Shown: positions 36,864 to 44,400 of the stretch, piece by piece
Position numbering within the stretch: position 1 is the stretch's first letter
Layout: each line of letters begins with the position of its first letter
Origin: JAFGUF01 sp040883315
GTDB taxonomy: Bacteria > Bacillota > Clostridia > Christensenellales > UMGS416
Assembly: GCA_040883315.1 (NCBI GenBank)
Contig: JBFLKU010000008.1
Coordinates: 124,001-188,000 of the forward strand
Reading direction: 5' to 3'
DNA length: 64,000 bases
The notes under the pieces: model-generated
What the model was told of the DNA's origin: nothing
The model's input: the letters and a program-made list of their open reading frames with translations, nothing else
Database searches by the model: none
Made by a program: the position numbers and the translations under genes

Positions 36864-37703
36864 ATGAGAAAATTATTAGTTGTAGTTTTGGTTTTGGCAT
36901 TGGTTCTAGGATCTGCTGCATGCCAAGGCAAAGAAGACGGGGGAATGACGGTAGAGAAGGGCGTTTTGAAGGTGGGAATGGATTTGCAGTATCCGCCTTT
37001 TGAGACATTTAACGAAAATAATGACCCAATGGGCATCAGCGTGGATGTGGCACAAGGGCTGGCAGACAAACTTGGACTAGAGCTTGAAGTAGTTAATATG
37101 GACTTTGGCAGCTTGATTACATCACTTGAGACCGGAAAAATTGATATCGCAATTGCATCCATGTCCATTACAGAAGAGAGAGAAGAAAAGGTAGATTTTT
37201 CAAAGCCATATTTCTTTTTCAAGATTATCGGACTGATGAACAAAGACTATGCAGACAAAAACGGATTGACAGGCACATCATCTCCGGATGAATTGTGGGC
37301 TGTGGCGGACACAAACTTCATAGGACTTTCAGGACAGATTTCTGTGTCTATTCCCGAAAAGCATGGATTTGTGGTTAATGAATCAGTTGATAAATCAGCT
37401 GCTGTTACAGAGGTAGGATTAGGCAGAGCCGATGTGCTGATTATGAGCCCTGAGGTGGTGGTGGACGCACACAATGCAAACCCAGACACTACAGTCGTTT
37501 TGTGGAATGCACTGGACGTGAGCCCAATAGGAATGGCTGTGGCTGAAGGCAATGCCGAGCTATTAGCTGAAGCAAATGATTACATTGCCCACCTAGATGA
37601 TGAGGGCGGAGTGTACGACATGCTGAGAGGAAAATATCTATCTGTTATTCAGGAGAAATTTGGACCAGAGGCTACAATGGATTTTTATATCTATGAAGAA
37701 TAG
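36864..37703 (+). CDS. Amino-acid-type ABC transporter substrate-binding lipoprotein
   Basis: This is the extracellular solute receptor of the three-part importer. The signal peptide ends at the lipobox GSAACQG (Cys20 or so), so it should be lipid-anchored. The mature part is a type-3 solute-binding domain: VLKVGMDLQYPPFETFNENN at its start, then GKIDIAIASMSITEEREEKVDFSKPYF. ATG 36864 is set by AAAGGAG at 36849-36856; an upstream in-frame ATG at 36816 lies inside the promoter. The ligand is not readable; a polar amino acid is likely from the family. Confidence 0.9.
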   Translation: MRKLLVVVLVLALVLGSAACQGKEDGGMTVEKGVLKVGMDLQYPPFETFNENNDPMGISVDVAQGLADKLGLELEVVNMDFGSLITSLETGKIDIAIASMSITEEREEKVDFSKPYFFFKIIGLMNKDYADKNGLTGTSSPDELWAVADTNFIGLSGQISVSIPEKHGFVVNESVDKSAAVTEVGLGRADVLIMSPEVVVDAHNANPDTTVVLWNALDVSPIGMAVAEGNAELLAEANDYIAHLDDEGGVYDMLRGKYLSVIQEKFGPEATMDFYIYEE

Positions 37704-38451
37704 CAAAACAATAAAACAACTACTAAATAAACCAATACAGTTTTTACTGGCTGTATTGGTTTATGCAGTGTTTATAGCATTTGTAATATACAGAGTCAGC
37801 TCTGCAAACTTTTCCATAAGCAAAATATTTGATTATTCTAATCTTTTAAAGGAAGCATTTTTAAATACTATAATAATCAGCTTGTATTCTGTTTTCTTCG
37901 GTACGATTTTGGGATTTATTCTATACATTTTGCGTGAGAGCAAAATATACTTTGTAAAATCACTTTCAAATATTTTTATAGAGGTAATGATGGGCACGCC
38001 GCTGCTGGTGCTGGTATTTATCACATCATATTTTATTGGTGAGTCTTTTAATTTCCGAGATGACTATGTTCTGGGCATTATGGCTATCACGGCTTATATT
38101 GGCCCATATATGGCGAATATGTTTAAGGGTGCTATCGATAGCATAGACCCTCAGCAATACCTTGTGATGGATTTATACGGCTTTACGGGCTATCAGAAGT
38201 ATAGGTATATCATTCTGCCGCAGATAGCTATGCGAATGATGCCGCCGCTGATGAATAATCTTTCGTATGCCATAAAAGGCTCTTCGCTGCTATATGTGAC
38301 GGCAGTTACGGAGATATTCTATGCTATCAAGCTTATCCAGTCCAAAACCTTTGCATTCACAGAGGGATATTTGGTGCTGTGGGGTGCGTATTTGACGATA
38401 ACCCTGACACTGACCTTGATAACCAAATACATTGAAAGCAGGCAGGTGTAG
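37693..38451 (+). CDS. Amino-acid-type ABC transporter permease
   Basis: This HisMQ-type permease of about 252 residues has five or six membrane helices. The ATPase-docking EAA loop is visible as DPQQYLVMDLYGFTGYQKYRYIILPQ. I use ATG 37693, which overlaps the end of the binding-protein gene by 11 bp; upstream in-frame codons lie deeper inside that gene. One permease gene is present, so the channel is probably a homodimer. The TAG stop abuts the ATG of the ATPase. Confidence 0.9.
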   Translation: MKNSKTIKQLLNKPIQFLLAVLVYAVFIAFVIYRVSSANFSISKIFDYSNLLKEAFLNTIIISLYSVFFGTILGFILYILRESKIYFVKSLSNIFIEVMMGTPLLVLVFITSYFIGESFNFRDDYVLGIMAITAYIGPYMANMFKGAIDSIDPQQYLVMDLYGFTGYQKYRYIILPQIAMRMMPPLMNNLSYAIKGSSLLYVTAVTEIFYAIKLIQSKTFAFTEGYLVLWGAYLTITLTLTLITKYIESRQV

Positions 38452-39171
38452 ATGAAGATATCTATTAAAAATATAGTAAAGCATTATGATAAAAAGGTGC
38501 TGGACGATATATCCGTGGACATAGACGGATATTCGGCTGTTGCCATAATAGGGCTGAGCGGATGCGGCAAGAGCACGCTGCTGAGGCTGATATCCGGGCT
38601 GGAGTACGCAGAAAGCGGCGAAATAGTGATAAACGGCTGGAAGATAAACAAAGAAAATGCCAAGGCATATAGAGACCAGCTGGGCTTTGTATTCCAAAAA
38701 CATAATCTTTTCCCACATCTGACACTGAAAAAGAACATAACAGTGATATTAGAGAAGGTGAAAGGGCAGAGCAAAGAGCAGGCAGAGAAAAGGGCAGAGG
38801 AGCTGCTGGCTACGCTGCACCTGACAGATGAAATGAATAAGCTGCCGGCAAATGTATCCGGCGGACAGGCACAGCGTGCATCTATCGCAAGGGCACTTTC
38901 CACCAAGCCAGAGCTTTTGATACTGGATGAGCCTACAGCTTCGCTGGATCCGATACTCACCCACGAGGTACTGATGGAGATAAAGCATCTTAAATCCATG
39001 GGGAAGGATTTTATTTTTGTTACTCACGAGCTGCCATTCGTAAAGAAATTCGCAGACTATGTAATATTTATAGACAACGGAAAGATAGCAGAGCAGGGCG
39101 AGGTTTCCATCTTGGATAGCCCTAAAACAGATAAATTGAAAGCATTTTTGAAAAATGTGACATACGACTAG
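38452..39171 (+). CDS. Amino-acid-type ABC transporter ATP-binding protein
   Basis: The 239-residue ATPase has Walker A GLSGCGKST, the Q-loop VFQKHNLFPHLT, the signature SGGQAQR, Walker B LLILDEPTASLDP and the switch His in FVTHEL. These are typical of the polar amino acid importers (GlnQ/HisP type). It follows the permease without a gap and precedes the MarR gene by 10 bp. Confidence 0.93.
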   Translation: MKISIKNIVKHYDKKVLDDISVDIDGYSAVAIIGLSGCGKSTLLRLISGLEYAESGEIVINGWKINKENAKAYRDQLGFVFQKHNLFPHLTLKKNITVILEKVKGQSKEQAEKRAEELLATLHLTDEMNKLPANVSGGQAQRASIARALSTKPELLILDEPTASLDPILTHEVLMEIKHLKSMGKDFIFVTHELPFVKKFADYVIFIDNGKIAEQGEVSILDSPKTDKLKAFLKNVTYD

Positions 39172-39181
39172 GAGCAAAAAA

Positions 39182-39625
39182 ATGAAGGATATATACAGGT
39201 CTATTCCGTCGAGAGTCAGCTCTCTGCGGCATAGCATGAACGAATATTTGGTTCAGCAGATGAGAAAAGCGGGGTGGAATGAGATATCCCCGTCTCACGG
39301 CGGAATTATATATGCTCTGCTAAAAAACGAAGTGCTGAGCATGAAGGAGATAGCACAGCGGGTAAAAAGAGACCCTTCCACAGTCACCACCTTGGTAAAC
39401 AAGCTGGTGAAGCTAGGCTACGCAGAATACAAGAGAAACCCCGATGACATGCGCAGCAAGCAGGTGAGCCTGACAGCAAAGGGCAAAGAACTATATAATG
39501 ATTTTAATCAAATATCTATGGAATTAACCAGTGCACTGGTAGAGGGGCTGGATGATAGTGATATAGATGTTTTTATGAATATAATGAAGAAAATGGAGAG
39601 CAATGTGAATAATCAAACAAAGTAA
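39182..39625 (+). CDS. MarR-family transcriptional regulator
   Basis: The 147-residue protein has the MarR winged-helix order: an N-terminal dimer helix, the recognition region SMKEIAQRVKRDPSTVTTLVNKLVKLGYAEY, and the wing KRNPDDMRSKQVSLTAKGKEL. AGGAG precedes ATG 39182. As the last gene of the transporter cassette it probably controls the promoter at 36789 through the palindrome at 36825-36842, sensing the transported compound or a related ligand. That link is inferred. Confidence 0.9.
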   Translation: MKDIYRSIPSRVSSLRHSMNEYLVQQMRKAGWNEISPSHGGIIYALLKNEVLSMKEIAQRVKRDPSTVTTLVNKLVKLGYAEYKRNPDDMRSKQVSLTAKGKELYNDFNQISMELTSALVEGLDDSDIDVFMNIMKKMESNVNNQTK

Positions 39626-39702
39626 ATATAATCATTAGTCTTTAATTATGTTAAAAGCATTATATAAAGAGAATAATTGCATGAATAATTATATGATTAA
39701 TA

Positions 39703-40965
39703 TTAATCTATAATTTCTTTTGTATCAAGATTAACTTTGTAAAGCAATTCTAAAGGAGCTATCTCCCTAGGCTTTCCTCTATCATAAATGAACAACCAAT
39801 TTCCCGCTATTTCAAAGATGTTGTTGTCTACAATATTTCCCTCGAATTTTATTGTATACTCTATTTCTCCCAATCCATCAGCTTTTGCCTCTTGGCAATA
39901 AACTTCATTGTTGACAGCATATATTATACAATTATCAACTATATTAATCAAAACTACCTTTTCATCAAAGTACATTATTTTATTAAATTCAGAATTTTGT
40001 GTATCTCTTGCGTATAAGTTATGTTTATTGCTTTCTGTCGATGTTATTAAATACTGCAAACCTTCATATTCAAACATATAATCGATTTTTTCGCTGCTTT
40101 CAGTAATATCAAGTTTAATGCGATAAGACTCTAGTAAAGTTTCTCTATCTAATGCAATTAGTTCATTTAGATAAGCTAAAAATATATATTCTTCATTTGT
40201 GTTGATGACTTTTAAATCACAGTTGGCATTTTCCCTGGTTTGCCACAATAGTGATTCACCTGTATCAATGAAATACAAAGCATCATTATAATCAAAATCC
40301 AATTCACTAGTTTCATTAGGATCAAAATAAACATTCTCAGCAAATGTTATTATATATTTATCATATACTATTATCCCATAATAATATGACTCATTAATGT
40401 TGAATAATTCTACTGATTTAATCGGAGTCTTAGAAATATTAGAAATCATTTCTATATATGATTCAGCACCTCTTGAAGTTCCAATCATTTTAATCTGTCT
40501 AATAAAAATTTCATCTTCACTAAATATTACTGCATTTACTGCTGACTCACGTTCTCCTTCACCTGACAATAGAACAGATTCATTATTTTCTCTATCATAC
40601 TTATATAGGCTATATCTTTCATCTTTGGATTTGCCTAAATAGCTTAATTCAATATAATAAATTCCATCATCTGCAATGATTATCTTTATGATTTTACGTG
40701 TGGCAATTTCGAAATTAAAATCTTTGCCATCTAAATTCATGCTATATATTCCGTATGAATCTCCTTGACCAGATGCAAAATACACTCTGTTATTATAAAA
40801 TGCCGCAAGCTGGCCACTAGAATTGTATATATCATGCTTATAAGTAGCTGTTTTAAGATTGCTGAACTCTGCATTTTTTGCAATGCCTATACATCCAGTT
40901 AATACAGCACAAATCGTTATAGCTAATAAGCTTATTGCTACTATCTTTAATTTTTTAAACCTCAT
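39703..40965 (-). CDS. Lipoprotein with predicted beta-propeller-like repeats
   Basis: The 420 residues begin with a signal peptide ending at the lipobox LTGC (C25). The rest is beta-rich with repeated Tyr/Phe-Ala-Ser-Gly and -Tyr-Ile/-Ala-Leu strands such as RVYFASGQGDSYGIYSMNLDG, GIYYIEL, KYIITFAENVYF, YIFLAYLNELIAL, resembling DUF5050-type six-bladed propellers. No catalytic motif is seen. GGAG precedes ATG 40965. It is AT-rich compared with the core genes, as is the orphan membrane gene at 35755. It stands alone, convergent with the MarR gene. Confidence 0.68.
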   Translation of the reverse strand: MRFKKLKIVAISLLAITICAVLTGCIGIAKNAEFSNLKTATYKHDIYNSSGQLAAFYNNRVYFASGQGDSYGIYSMNLDGKDFNFEIATRKIIKIIIADDGIYYIELSYLGKSKDERYSLYKYDRENNESVLLSGEGERESAVNAVIFSEDEIFIRQIKMIGTSRGAESYIEMISNISKTPIKSVELFNINESYYYGIIVYDKYIITFAENVYFDPNETSELDFDYNDALYFIDTGESLLWQTRENANCDLKVINTNEEYIFLAYLNELIALDRETLLESYRIKLDITESSEKIDYMFEYEGLQYLITSTESNKHNLYARDTQNSEFNKIMYFDEKVVLINIVDNCIIYAVNNEVYCQEAKADGLGEIEYTIKFEGNIVDNNIFEIAGNWLFIYDRGKPREIAPLELLYKVNLDTKEIID

Positions 40966-41180
40966 TAATTATCTCCATGCCTTCAATAAAAAATCTGCAG
41001 TCATTATTGCTTATCCTAAACAAATACATTTTTACAGCCCACATTCTGAATATGTTTACCAGAAGTATGCATTAATGTGGTGTGTTGCTTGTTTTTTAAA
41101 TATTTTTAGACACCATAAATACCATGTGAATAATCTTAGCATTCTTGAATGCCTTGAGATGATTTTAAATTAAATAATTA

Positions 41181-41203
41181 TATAGCATAACATAATTGCT
41201 ATA
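41181..41203 (-). terminator. AT-rich hairpin at the end of the HD-domain gene
   Basis: A seven-base stem, TATAGCA/TGCTATA, with a nine-base loop overlaps the TAG stop of the HD gene, followed by an AT-rich tail on the minus strand. As a terminator it is weak. Confidence 0.35.
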
Positions 41204-41666
41204 TTTCAAGTTTAAATTCTCTTTTCAGCTTTTTAAGACGCTTGTCTTTTCGCTTGGCTATGTCTTTCCATGGCTCCATTGTGAAATGATGCAGCACATC
41301 TGCATCCTTCAGCGCTTCATCGAATTTGGTGTGCACCTTGGATTTATCAGAGTGCAGGGATATAGCAGTGCAGATTTTGTCTATTTCCTTTTTCTTAAAC
41401 ATTTGAGACTGTTTCAATATTTTTTGTGCCATCTCGCTGCCGTATCTGGCATGGTCTTTCTGCTGGTTCTTTGTGTATGCGTATAAATCATGCAGCAGAC
41501 CCGCGGCATATAGAAGCTCGTGGTTCAGGTTGCGCTTATAGGCAATCAACCGTGCACACTCCGCTACACCATGCAGATGGATATACGCCTCTCTGCGCAG
41601 AGGTGCTTTTTCTATTTTATCTAGCATTTTATCAATTTGTTTTGATAATACTGTATCTCTATTCAT
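41199..41666 (-). CDS. HD-domain phosphohydrolase-like protein
   Basis: The 155-residue protein has the HD pattern HLHGVAECARLIAY, GLLHDLYAYTKNQQKDHARYG, and later ISLHSDK and DADVLHHF, supplying the usual His/Asp metal ligands. HD proteins of this small kind hydrolyse nucleotides or phosphomonoesters; the substrate is not known. It follows ispDF by 8 bp and so is the last gene of the rqcP-ispDF unit. Confidence 0.85.
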   Translation of the reverse strand: MNRDTVLSKQIDKMLDKIEKAPLRREAYIHLHGVAECARLIAYKRNLNHELLYAAGLLHDLYAYTKNQQKDHARYGSEMAQKILKQSQMFKKKEIDKICTAISLHSDKSKVHTKFDEALKDADVLHHFTMEPWKDIAKRKDKRLKKLKREFKLEI

Positions 41667-41674
41667 CGCTTTTC

Positions 41675-42847
41675 CTAGTTCTCATACTGTATCAGGCTCA
41701 CAATGCATCTGGCAGATATTCCCTCGCCTCTGCCTTCGAAGCCCATTTTTTCGGTGGTAGTTCCCTTTATATTAACTCGGTCTTTGCCGCAGTGCAGTGC
41801 ACCTGAAAGGCATTCAATCATTTTTTCTCTGTATGGTGCTATCTTTGGCGTTTCGCATGCTATCACAGCATCTATATTGTTTATCCTGTATCCTAGGCTT
41901 TCTGTCTTTTCTATTACTTTTTCGAGAAGATTTATGGAATAGATGCCCTTAAACTCGTCTGCCGAATCCGGGAAAAGCTGCCCAATATCCGGAAGCCCTG
42001 CTGCACCTAGTATGCCGTCCATTACGGCATGAGTCAGCACGTCTGCATCGGAATGCCCTAAAAGACCTAGGTGATAGGGTATCTCCACGCCGCCAAGTAT
42101 CAGCTTTCTGTTTTTTGCAAATCTATGCACATCAAAGCCTAGACCCATTTTTATATTGCACTTTTTCATTAATAATTTTTCTACCAGCTCTACGTCGCTG
42201 GGATTTGTCAGCTTGAAATCCCTTTGCACTATTTCACACACAAATACATCCTCGCATATAGCTTCCATGGCGGAGGCATCATCGGTGATTGAGATGTCAT
42301 TTTCTATTACATAATCATATGCTTTTTTTATCAGCGAATATTCAAAACACTGGGGCGTGTATACCTCCCAAATATCAGACCTATCTACGGTTTTCAATAT
42401 TTTGGTTTCTGCTGTCTGCTTCAATGTGTTCACTACAGGCTTTGCAGCAATGGCAGAGCCTTTTGCGATGCACTGATCCAGAAGAATATCTATGCTCTGC
42501 TGTGTCAGCATAGGGCGTGCTCCGTCGTGTATCATCACGTAGTCGCAGCCCTCTAGCACACAAAGACCATTGTATACAGAGTGAGTTCTCTCTTCGCCGC
42601 CCTCGGTTATTTTTGTCAGCTTTTCTATTTTGTATTGGGATGCGATGTTTTCGTATTCGCCAGCTTGCCCTTTTGGGCAAACTAAAACTATTTCGTCCAC
42701 TTTTTCAGAGGATTGAAATGCTTTCAGGCTATATAAAATGGCAGGGGTATTATTTATTTGCATCAAAACTTTAGGGGTGGATGACCCCATTCTTTTTCCG
42801 CTGCCGCCTGCCAGACATATTGCAGATATTTTATGCTTCTTTTTCAT
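41675..42847 (-). CDS. ispDF: Bifunctional MEP cytidylyltransferase / MEcPP synthase (IspD-IspF fusion)
   Basis: One 390-residue protein carries two MEP-pathway enzymes. The N-terminal IspD part (about 1-230) has CLAGGSGKRMG, PKVLMQI, IHDGARPM and the closing TDDASAME. The C-terminal IspF part (about 232-390) has MGLGFDVHRF, HSDADVLTHAVMDGILGAAG, IGQLFPDS and GTTTEKMGFEGRGEGI with zinc ligands Asp and His. IspF forms trimers, so the fusion may channel CDP-ME. The start overlaps rqcP by 17 bp. It is separate from dxr and ispG at 1-4 kb. Confidence 0.95.
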   Translation of the reverse strand: MKKKHKISAICLAGGSGKRMGSSTPKVLMQINNTPAILYSLKAFQSSEKVDEIVLVCPKGQAGEYENIASQYKIEKLTKITEGGEERTHSVYNGLCVLEGCDYVMIHDGARPMLTQQSIDILLDQCIAKGSAIAAKPVVNTLKQTAETKILKTVDRSDIWEVYTPQCFEYSLIKKAYDYVIENDISITDDASAMEAICEDVFVCEIVQRDFKLTNPSDVELVEKLLMKKCNIKMGLGFDVHRFAKNRKLILGGVEIPYHLGLLGHSDADVLTHAVMDGILGAAGLPDIGQLFPDSADEFKGIYSINLLEKVIEKTESLGYRINNIDAVIACETPKIAPYREKMIECLSGALHCGKDRVNIKGTTTEKMGFEGRGEGISARCIVSLIQYEN

Positions 42848-43094
42848 CCGGTGCGAATATGGTTTCGTATAGGGAATCAGCTTCAGCTTTTATTGTGGTG
42901 TCTTTAATATCTACCACCTTCACTTTTTTGTGGTATCCTCTGATATCTATTGTGATAATATCGCCCACTTTCACTTCGGTGCTGGCTTTTGCCTTTTTAT
43001 CGTTTACCGTTATCATGCCGCCTGCACATGCCTGCTGTGCCAGAGTGCGGCGCTTTACCAGGCGAGAAACTTTTAAATATTTATCTATTCTCAT
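42831..43094 (-). CDS. rqcP: Ribosome quality control factor RqcP (S4-domain, formerly YabO-like)
   Basis: This is an 87-residue S4-domain RNA-binding protein: MRIDKYLKVSRLVKRRTLAQQACAGG, then VNDKKAKASTEVKVGDIITI and DTTIKAEADSLYETI. It matches RqcP, which stabilises tRNA on 50S-RqcH complexes during alanine tailing of stalled chains. It opens the unit with ispDF and overlaps it by 17 bp. Confidence 0.9.
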   Translation of the reverse strand: MRIDKYLKVSRLVKRRTLAQQACAGGMITVNDKKAKASTEVKVGDIITIDIRGYHKKVKVVDIKDTTIKAEADSLYETIFAPDEKEA

Positions 43095-43124
43095 ACATTT
43101 TTCCTTTGCTGTTTTCTATTTAAT

Positions 43125-43153
43125 ATAATAATATACTTATTAGTTCTTTACAA
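43125..43153 (-). promoter_or_regulatory. Probable promoter for rqcP-ispDF
   Basis: On the minus strand TTGTAA (43148-43153) and TATTAT (43125-43130) are 17 bases apart, about 31 bp before rqcP and just after the gpsA terminator. Confidence 0.55.
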
Positions 43154-43154
43154 T

Positions 43155-43184
43155 AGAAAAAAATAAAGCCGGCGTATGCCGGCT
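43155..43184 (-). terminator. Rho-independent terminator of gpsA
   Basis: A perfect seven-base stem, AGCCGGC/GCCGGCT, with a four-base loop (43167-43184) is followed on the minus strand by a T-rich run (43155-43166). It lies just after the gpsA stop and separates it from the rqcP promoter. Confidence 0.85.
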
Positions 43185-43192
43185 GTTAAAGG

Positions 43193-44194
43193 TTATTGGA
43201 TTCTTTCGCTTTTCAGCTCGCGGCTCATCAGAGCCGTCACGCTGTCGTCTGTGTCTTTTCCTAAATAGATTATATTGAATAATTCCGTAATAATTGGCAT
43301 GGACACATTGTATTGCTTTGAAAGCCTGTATATGGACTTAATAGAGCCAATTCCCTCCACCACCATGGTAGATGATGCCACGGCGTCGTCCACGCTCATG
43401 CCTTTGCCTATCAGCTCGCCTGTGTTTCTGTTTCTGCTGTGTTTGGATATGCATGTTACTATAGCGTCTCCCATGCCTGCAAGCCCTATAAATGTCTCTG
43501 GTGCAATGCCCATTTTGTCGCCCAGACGCATCATCTCGTGTATGGAGCGCACGATGAATGCAGCCTTTGCGTTGTCTCCGCAGCCGCGTCCATCCAGTAT
43601 ACCTGCGCCTATTGCCATGGCGTTCTTCATGGCTCCGCATAGCTCAGCACCCACCAAATCGTCATTGGTATATATTCTGAATGTATTTGTAGAGAACATC
43701 ACCTGTATTCTCTCAGCTTCTTCTCTGTTGTAGGATATACTGGATATGGATGTCAGCCCGCCCTGAATAACTTCCTCTGCGTGGGATGGGCCTGTCAGCA
43801 GCACATAGCTTTTTATTTTGTCTATATCTATTGATTCATATACCACCTCGGATATTCTCATCAGCGAATGGGGCTCTAGCCCTTTGCTGGCATTTATAAA
43901 AGTCTTTGGTGTGTGTATATATTCGTTCAGCTTTTCCAGCGTTGCCAAAATGGCGTGAGAGGGCAGAACGATGAGTATGTCGTCTGAAAACTCTGCGATT
44001 TCCTTCAGGCTGGTTGTGCCTTTTATATTTTTTGAAAGCTCAATATCCGGAAAAAAGAAACTTTTTCCGTTATTTATCATGTCTATTCTGCCCTGATCTA
44101 TGCCGCAAAGCAGCACTTCGTGGTCATTTTTGCTTAGTGATTGAGCCAATGCAGACGCCCAGCTGCCGTCGCCCAATACAGAAATTTTAGCCAT
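43193..44194 (-). CDS. gpsA: Glycerol-3-phosphate dehydrogenase [NAD(P)+]
   Basis: GpsA reduces dihydroxyacetone phosphate to sn-glycerol 3-phosphate, the backbone of phospholipids. The 333 residues show the Rossmann start VLGDGSWASALA, then ASKGLE, GPSHAEEV and LCGAMKNAMAIGAGILDGRGCGDNAKAAF with the catalytic Lys. The dinucleotide loop reads GDGSWA instead of the usual GAGSWG. A GAGG SD precedes ATG 44194. It is a single-gene transcript with its own terminator. Confidence 0.95.
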   Translation of the reverse strand: MAKISVLGDGSWASALAQSLSKNDHEVLLCGIDQGRIDMINNGKSFFFPDIELSKNIKGTTSLKEIAEFSDDILIVLPSHAILATLEKLNEYIHTPKTFINASKGLEPHSLMRISEVVYESIDIDKIKSYVLLTGPSHAEEVIQGGLTSISSISYNREEAERIQVMFSTNTFRIYTNDDLVGAELCGAMKNAMAIGAGILDGRGCGDNAKAAFIVRSIHEMMRLGDKMGIAPETFIGLAGMGDAIVTCISKHSRNRNTGELIGKGMSVDDAVASSTMVVEGIGSIKSIYRLSKQYNVSMPIITELFNIIYLGKDTDDSVTALMSRELKSERIQ

Positions 44195-44224
44195 TATATA
44201 CCTCGTTTCTTTTGTACATGTATT

Positions 44225-44252
44225 ATTATAGTTGTTTTTTGGCTTTTAGCAA
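44225..44252 (-). promoter_or_regulatory. Probable promoter for gpsA
   Basis: On the minus strand TTGCTA (44247-44252) and TATAAT (44225-44230) are 16 bases apart, 30 bp before the gpsA start. Confidence 0.5.
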
Positions 44253-44349
44253 CCAATAAGCATATTTTTTTTGTTTTGATACATATAGTTTTAATTTTGT
44301 TTACATAGATTTTTGCAGAAAAAATAGATGCCTAACATAAAAAGAAATA

Positions 44350-44378
44350 TTGAAGGCAGAGTATAAATAATGTATTAT
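44350..44378 (+). promoter_or_regulatory. Probable promoter for uvrC
   Basis: TTGAAG (44350-44355) and TATTAT (44373-44378) are 17 bases apart. The predicted start near 44385 leaves only about 16 bases before the TTG start, just enough for the AAGGAG at 44389-44394. Confidence 0.55.
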
Positions 44379-44400
44379 ATTTAGTACAAGGAGAAAAATT

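Noticed and set aside
39626..39702. A terminator between the MarR gene and the lipoprotein gene
   Set aside because: The AT-rich stretch has direct AATAATT copies and a short ATTAATATTAAT palindrome but no stable GC stem.
40966..41198. A small RNA or gene in the 230-base gap
   Set aside because: No open frame with an SD, no tRNA-like fold and no strong hairpin apart from the AT-rich stem at its end was seen.
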